This document shows positions 6,912 to 10,778 of a stretch of 10,778 bases of DNA, piece by piece (the first letter of the stretch is position 1; every line of letters begins with the position of its first letter). The DNA is from Roseburia sp. (lineage in GTDB: Bacteria > Bacillota_A > Clostridia > Lachnospirales > Lachnospiraceae): contig JAFYQA010000078.1 of assembly GCA_017547315.1 (NCBI GenBank), positions 1 to 10,778 of the forward strand, read 5' to 3'. Under the pieces are notes generated by a model. That model made no database searches and had not been told where the DNA came from. It saw only the letters and a list, made by a program, of their open reading frames with translations. Position numbers and translations under genes: made by a program.

Positions 6912-7463
6912 TTATTTTACAAGTGCAAAAAACTGGTTCTGTAATTTTTCGTTATCTTCAAACGCCCCACGACACACAAAAGTTACCGTCTTACTGCCCG
7001 GTTTTTTCACACCTCGCATCGTCATACAAGTATGCTCCGCTTCTATCATAACCATCGCGCCCTGTGGCTGTAAAAATTCCATTAATGCATCAGCAATCTG
7101 GGATGTCAACTGTTCCTGTAACTGTGGACGTCTTGCATAGACCTCTACCGTTCTGGCAAGTTTACTCAATCCAACCACTTTTCCATTTGGAATATACGCT
7201 ACATGTGCTTTTCCATAAAAAGGCATGAAGTGGTGCTCACAAGTAGAATAAAATGTGATATCCTTCTCAATAATCATCTCATTATTTGTCGCAGAAAACG
7301 TCTTAGACAGTGGCTCTTTTGCATCCTGTCCTATTCCCGAAAAAATCTCTTCATACATGCGGGCAATACGATCCGGTGTACCTAATAACCCCTCACGCTC
7401 CGGATTCTCCCCGATTCCTTCTAATATTAATCTGACACCCTGTTCAATCTTATTCTTGTCCAT
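6912..7463 (-). CDS. folE: GTP cyclohydrolase I (type IA)
   Basis: Opens the imidazole ring of GTP and rearranges it to 7,8-dihydroneopterin triphosphate, the first committed step of folate synthesis. At 183 residues it is a normal bacterial length. The zinc site is complete: C75 and H78 in [10 protein letters not shown], and C146 in [10 protein letters not shown]77 and H144 match the catalytic histidines next to the zinc ligands in the E. coli enzyme. Other family blocks are [15 protein letters not shown] (25-39), [20 protein letters not shown] (98-117) and [11 protein letters not shown] (151-161). The ATG at 7463 is preceded by GAGGA with a four-base gap. It starts 61 bases after the folC stop, and folP follows, which places it in the middle of the cluster. 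I saw no tetrahydrofolate riboswitch in front of it. Confidence 0.97.
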   Translation of the reverse strand: MDKNKIEQGVRLILEGIGENPEREGLLGTPDRIARMYEEIFSGIGQDAKEPLSKTFSATNNEMIIEKDITFYSTCEHHFMPFYGKAHVAYIPNGKVVGLSKLARTVEVYARRPQLQEQLTSQIADALMEFLQPQGAMVMIEAEHTCMTMRGVKKPGSKTVTFVCRGAFEDNEKLQNQFFALVK

Positions 7464-7524
7464 GGTTTCCTCTCGTTTCTCTCCAATATCTATCTAGTCG
7501 AAAAATCTTTGCTGTTTTACACTT

Positions 7525-8817
7525 CTAGCACTCAACACACAAATAATCGTTTACCTCTTTTCTTAATTCTGCCAAATATGACAGAGAACCAAAGGCTAAA
7601 ATACCGTCTGCCTTTCCTTCTTTGGCTTCCTTAACTGCAAAAACTACCGCTTCTTTTATACTTTCACAATATACGGCTTCTTTTCCTAAGGTTTTCACCT
7701 CTTCCGCTAACGTTGCTCCATCTAATGCTCGTTTATTCGGCGGTGTTACCGTATACACCTTATTCGCATAAGGCAACATAAGCTCTAACATTTTTGCGTG
7801 TTCTTTATCTGCAAGTACCCCTATTATATAGGTTATCTGCTGTTTTGTAAAATGAATTTGCACTTCTTTTGCCAACTTTTTCGCAGCATCCTCGTTATGT
7901 GCACCATCTATTATGATAAGCGGACTTTGTGAAATCTGCTCAAAACGCCCTGGCCACATAGCCTTATTCACACCTTTTCGAATTATATCTACCGAAATAT
8001 TCAGTGCATTAAGGCAAACCGCAATTGCCAAATTTGAATTCTCCACCTGATATTTTGCAGACATAGATAACTGCACTTCACCTGCCTGTTTATGCGTATA
8101 AACGATTCCTGATGCTCCTGTCTCTATGCATGCGTCATCTATTTCATCTGCTATAAATAGTTCTGCCTGTTTTTCTGCTGCTACTTGGCTGATTACTTGT
8201 AAAACTTCTTCTTTTTGAGTATTACTGGTAATTACCGGACAGCCCGATTTTATAATCCCTGCTTTTACACGGGCAATCTCCGACAACGACTCTCCCAAAA
8301 ACTGCATGTGATCCATGCTAATAGATGTGATGACAGAACATACGGGTTTGGTAATCAGATTGGTCGCATCTGTTTCACCGCCCATTCCCACTTCTGACAA
8401 TACATAATCACACTTATTTTTATAAAAATAAAGAAATGCCAAAGCAGTCTCCACTTCGAATACCGTCGGTTGACACATGCCCTTTTCTAACATACGCTCA
8501 CATGCCATCTTCACTTCTTCTAAACACGCAAGATAGGCTTCCTGCGTAATATTTTCTTTATTAATTCTCCAGACCTCAAATGGTTCAAAAACCGCTGGCG
8601 AGGTATAACGTCCCACCTTATATCCTGCTTCGATGAGTACACTTTCGATAAATGCCCCCGTTGAGCCCTTACCATTCGTACCTGCGATATGAATAATGCG
8701 TAATTGTTCCTGCACATCACCAAGTTCCCTCATTAAGTTCTGTATATTCTCCAGTCCTAAAATACTTCCTGTCTGACTGACTTTTTCTATATAGGTTTTT
8801 GCTTCTTCGTAAGTCAT
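7525..8817 (-). CDS. folC: Bifunctional folylpolyglutamate / dihydrofolate synthase
   Basis: An ATP-dependent Mur-ligase-family enzyme that adds glutamate to dihydropteroate and then further glutamates to reduced folates. The 430 residues match the family. The P-loop AGTNGKGS is at 45-52. Next come YTSPAVFEPFEVWRIN (71-86), where the more familiar TSPH histidine is an alanine, EVGMGGETDATNLI (142-155), SISMDHMQFLG (165-175) and VKAGIIK (184-190), whose lysine K185 is likely carbamylated. The C-terminal domain has WPGRFE (288-293) and IIDGAHN (302-308). Whether it makes dihydrofolate, polyglutamates or both cannot be decided from sequence alone. It is the first gene of the folate cluster, with its own candidate promoter 61 bases upstream. 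Ribosome-site candidates upstream of the ATG at 8817 are weak (GAG close by, AGAGG further away). Confidence 0.95.
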   Translation of the reverse strand: MTYEEAKTYIEKVSQTGSILGLENIQNLMRELGDVQEQLRIIHIAGTNGKGSTGAFIESVLIEAGYKVGRYTSPAVFEPFEVWRINKENITQEAYLACLEEVKMACERMLEKGMCQPTVFEVETALAFLYFYKNKCDYVLSEVGMGGETDATNLITKPVCSVITSISMDHMQFLGESLSEIARVKAGIIKSGCPVITSNTQKEEVLQVISQVAAEKQAELFIADEIDDACIETGASGIVYTHKQAGEVQLSMSAKYQVENSNLAIAVCLNALNISVDIIRKGVNKAMWPGRFEQISQSPLIIIDGAHNEDAAKKLAKEVQIHFTKQQITYIIGVLADKEHAKMLELMLPYANKVYTVTPPNKRALDGATLAEEVKTLGKEAVYCESIKEAVVFAVKEAKEGKADGILAFGSLSYLAELRKEVNDYLCVEC

Positions 8818-8877
8818 GTTTCTCGTCTACCTCTAAATTCCATTTCTTTTTTACAAATTAGGAATAATTTCACCCCC

Positions 8878-8883
8878 ATTATA
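8878..8883 (-). promoter_or_regulatory. Candidate -10 element of the folate cluster promoter
   Basis: The minus strand reads TATAAT 60 bases before the folC start, in the only spacer of the cluster that has a terminator-like hairpin upstream. With a 17-base spacer the -35 would be TGTACT, a three-of-six match to TTGACA. An eight-T run lies in the spacer and could bend the DNA. The implied leader of about 50 bases is too short for a known folate riboswitch. Confidence 0.45.
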
Positions 8884-8931
8884 CAAACATTTCAAAAAAA
8901 AGTACACTGTTATATGCCACTATATAAATAT

Positions 8932-9013
8932 AAAGATAAGAAGAAGGACGAATAAGTATTTCTTTTGCGTACTTAGCATAAAGAAATACTTATTCGTCCT
9001 TCTTCTTATCTTT
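8932..9013 (-). terminator. Perfect 34-bp inverted repeat, probable terminator of the topoisomerase gene
   Basis: Arms 8932-8965 and 8980-9013 are exact reverse complements over 34 bases, with a 14-base loop that may add a TGC/GCA pairing. The 3' arm ends in CTTCTTCTTATCTTT on either strand, so T-rich sequence would follow the GC-containing middle of the stem (GGACG/CGTCC) in both directions. It begins 23 bases after the topoisomerase stop codon. Position and composition fit a bidirectional terminator. The unusual arm length leaves open a mobile or processed hairpin element. Confidence 0.7.
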
Positions 9014-9036
9014 CACGATACGTTATAAAAATAATA

Positions 9037-10778
9037 CTATTTTTTTGTTCCTTTTGTATCACGATTTCCGATATGCAAACGATTCAAATCATATTTTTTG
9101 CCTTTTACTTCTACTTCCTGATTCATTCCAGGTGCCAATAAATAAAAATTCGTCAAGCTGTCGCTCTTATCAAGTTTCATACCGCGCACACCTGTCGCAG
9201 CTTTCTTCTGTTCTGAAATCGTTCCAACTTCAATTCGTAAGAACATATCTCGTTCAGACTGCATAACCAGAGTCTCGTTACCGGTAATTGCTTCTACAAA
9301 CAGTACTTCGTCTCCATCTTTTAACTTAGTAGCCGCAGTAGTACGCTTTGCCACATCAAATTCTGCACCATCTACTACTTTTAACATAGAAGATTTCGTA
9401 CCGAATAATAACTTGGTATTCTTCACTGCCTCAAGGCTATTGATGTATACAAAATTCTCTTCGCTACTGTTATAATTGCTGACATTGTCAATCGGTGTTC
9501 CCTTATCACGGAGTTTTCCGTATGGAAGGTCTAAGACTTTCAACAAATGCTGCTGACCCTTATTCGTAAAAATACAAATCTTATCGGTATTCTTACAAAT
9601 CAGCACATATCGATTTTCTGAATCGACCGTCTCTTTGTTACGCTCGTAAATATTGGTGTCGATGGTCTTTGCATATCCGAAACGATCCATTAAGAACACC
9701 ACATCCATCTCTTCAATCTTCTTCTCTTCTACAACCACTTCGTCGAGATTATCAATGACTGTTCTACGAGGTCTTGCATACTCTTTCTTGTAAGCCTGTA
9801 ATTCCTTGATAATGACTTTTGCCATAGAAGCACGGCTACCTAAAATATCCTCATAAAGTGCGATATTCTTCAAGGTCTCTTCATGGTCACGAAGCAATGC
9901 TTCGATTTCCAAGCCGATTAACTTCTGCAAACGCATTTCTAAAATCGCAGTCGTCTGACGCTCTGTAAAGCGAAGCTGTGACGCATCCTTTTTGGACTGT
10001 GCAGACTTAAACTTGATATTATCCGTGATACCATCCTGTAAACAGGCTCTGGCATCTTTTACACTAGTACTACCACGGAGAATCTCGATAATTAAGTCGA
10101 TGACATCACATGCTTTCATCAAACCTTCCTGAATCTCCTGCTTATCACGTTCTTTGCGAAGAAGTGTGGTATATTTTCTAGTCGCTAATTCATACTGGAA
10201 ATTCACATGATGGCGGATGATTGGCACAAGTCCTAATGTCTCTGGTCTGCCATCTGCAACTGCTAGCATATTCACACCAAATGTATCTTCCAGTTTTGTC
10301 TTTTTATATAAGAGATTCATTAATTTTTCTGCATCGGCACCTTTACGGAGCTCGATAACGATACGAATTCCCTCTTTGGAAGACTGGTTTGTAATATCTA
10401 CGATATCAGCAGTCTTTTTTGTCTCAACAAGGCTGTATACGTCATTTAAGAACTTACCAATATTGGCACCTATCATAGTATATGGAATCTCGGTAATAAC
10501 AAGCTTATCTTTGCCACCCTTTCCTTTTTCCACTTCTACTTTGCCACGGATTTTTACTTTTCCCTGCCCAGTTGCATAAATTGCCTTTAAATCGTCCTTA
10601 TTCGCAATGATGCCTCCCGTTGGGAAATCCGGTCCCGGAATATACTGCATCATCTGCTCCGTATTAATATCCGGGTTCTTAATATATGCAATTACGCCGT
10701 CAATTACTTCACCTAAATTATGTGGCGGTGTACTTGTTACCATACCTACTGCAATACCCTCTGATCCGTTTACCAAAA
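9037..10778 (-). CDS. parC: Type IIA topoisomerase A subunit (ParC/GyrA family), N-terminal part cut off
   Basis: The DNA-cleaving subunit of topoisomerase IV or gyrase, which passes one duplex through another together with a ParE/GyrB partner. About 580 C-terminal residues are visible. The frame enters from beyond the right edge with LVNGSEGIAVGMVTSTPPHN, and the TTG there is internal, not a start. Family blocks in the visible part are IPGPDFPTGG (46-55), DGRPETLGLVPIIRHH (175-190) and the coiled-coil gate block AILEMRLQKLIGLE (277-290). The beta-pinwheel domain runs from about 340 to the end and includes ATGVRGMKL (527-535). The canonical GyrA box QRRGGKG is not seen, and the C-terminal domain is short at about 240 residues. 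This favours a ParC-type subunit, but the name is provisional. The catalytic tyrosine and the quinolone-resistance region lie outside the window. Confidence 0.9.
   Translation of the reverse strand, partial: LVNGSEGIAVGMVTSTPPHNLGEVIDGVIAYIKNPDINTEQMMQYIPGPDFPTGGIIANKDDLKAIYATGQGKVKIRGKVEVEKGKGGKDKLVITEIPYTMIGANIGKFLNDVYSLVETKKTADIVDITNQSSKEGIRIVIELRKGADAEKLMNLLYKKTKLEDTFGVNMLAVADGRPETLGLVPIIRHHVNFQYELATRKYTTLLRKERDKQEIQEGLMKACDVIDLIIEILRGSTSVKDARACLQDGITDNIKFKSAQSKKDASQLRFTERQTTAILEMRLQKLIGLEIEALLRDHEETLKNIALYEDILGSRASMAKVIIKELQAYKKEYARPRRTVIDNLDEVVVEEKKIEEMDVVFLMDRFGYAKTIDTNIYERNKETVDSENRYVLICKNTDKICIFTNKGQQHLLKVLDLPYGKLRDKGTPIDNVSNYNSSEENFVYINSLEAVKNTKLLFGTKSSMLKVVDGAEFDVAKRTTAATKLKDGDEVLFVEAITGNETLVMQSERDMFLRIEVGTISEQKKAATGVRGMKLDKSDSLTNFYLLAPGMNQEVEVKGKKYDLNRLHIGNRDTKGTKK

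Noticed and set aside
8520..8723. 67-codon minus-strand frame inside folC, and several plus-strand frames opposite the fol and topoisomerase genes
   Set aside because: They are antisense or out-of-frame shadows of well-supported genes, without ribosome sites or recognisable products.
8818..8931. Tetrahydrofolate riboswitch in front of the folate cluster
   Set aside because: The leader from the candidate promoter to folC is about 50 bases, too short, and no conserved core of that riboswitch was recognised. The same search before folE was also negative.

Overview
The window looks like chromosomal DNA from a low-to-moderate GC Gram-positive anaerobe of the class Clostridia, most likely a Lachnospiraceae-type gut bacterium. 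This is inferred from the protein character (rubrerythrin, a fused FolB-FolK, a clostridial-style FolC), from A/T-rich spacers with strong AGGAG-type ribosome sites, and from terminators with long A/T-rich arms. Every convincing gene is on the minus strand, so biological order runs from high to low coordinates.

Reading in that direction: (1) 10778-9037 is the C-terminal two-thirds or so of a type IIA topoisomerase A subunit (ParC/GyrA family), cut by the window edge. (2) 9013-8932 is a perfect 34-bp inverted repeat, probably its terminator. (3) 8883-8878 is a TATAAT element, followed by a folate cluster: folC (8817-7525), folE (7463-6912), folP (about 6835-6023) and a folB-folK fusion (5916-5098). 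(4) 5006-4215 is a CPBP/CAAX-type intramembrane protease. (5) 3974-2472 is a methyl-accepting chemotaxis protein with a multi-pass N-terminal membrane region and no obvious external sensor domain. (6) 2426-1887 is rubrerythrin, ending in a strong hairpin terminator. (7) 1840-1 is a class C (IIC-type) group II intron. It begins exactly at the outer edge of the rubrerythrin terminator, carries its own reverse transcriptase/maturase, and runs off the left edge inside domain V.

The folate genes cover most of the pterin branch: GTP to dihydroneopterin triphosphate (FolE), aldolase and pyrophosphokinase steps (FolB-FolK), condensation with p-aminobenzoate (FolP), and glutamate addition (FolC). The dihydroneopterin-triphosphate phosphatase step, dihydrofolate reductase and p-aminobenzoate synthesis are not in the window. 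Rubrerythrin and the chemoreceptor fit an anaerobe that copes with peroxide and responds to its environment, but nothing ties them functionally to the folate genes.

I see no clearly new system. The most informative points are the base-level insertion site of the intron against a terminator, the long perfect inverted repeat after the topoisomerase gene, a paired element between folP and folBK, and start codons for folP and the intron protein that differ from the longest open frames.
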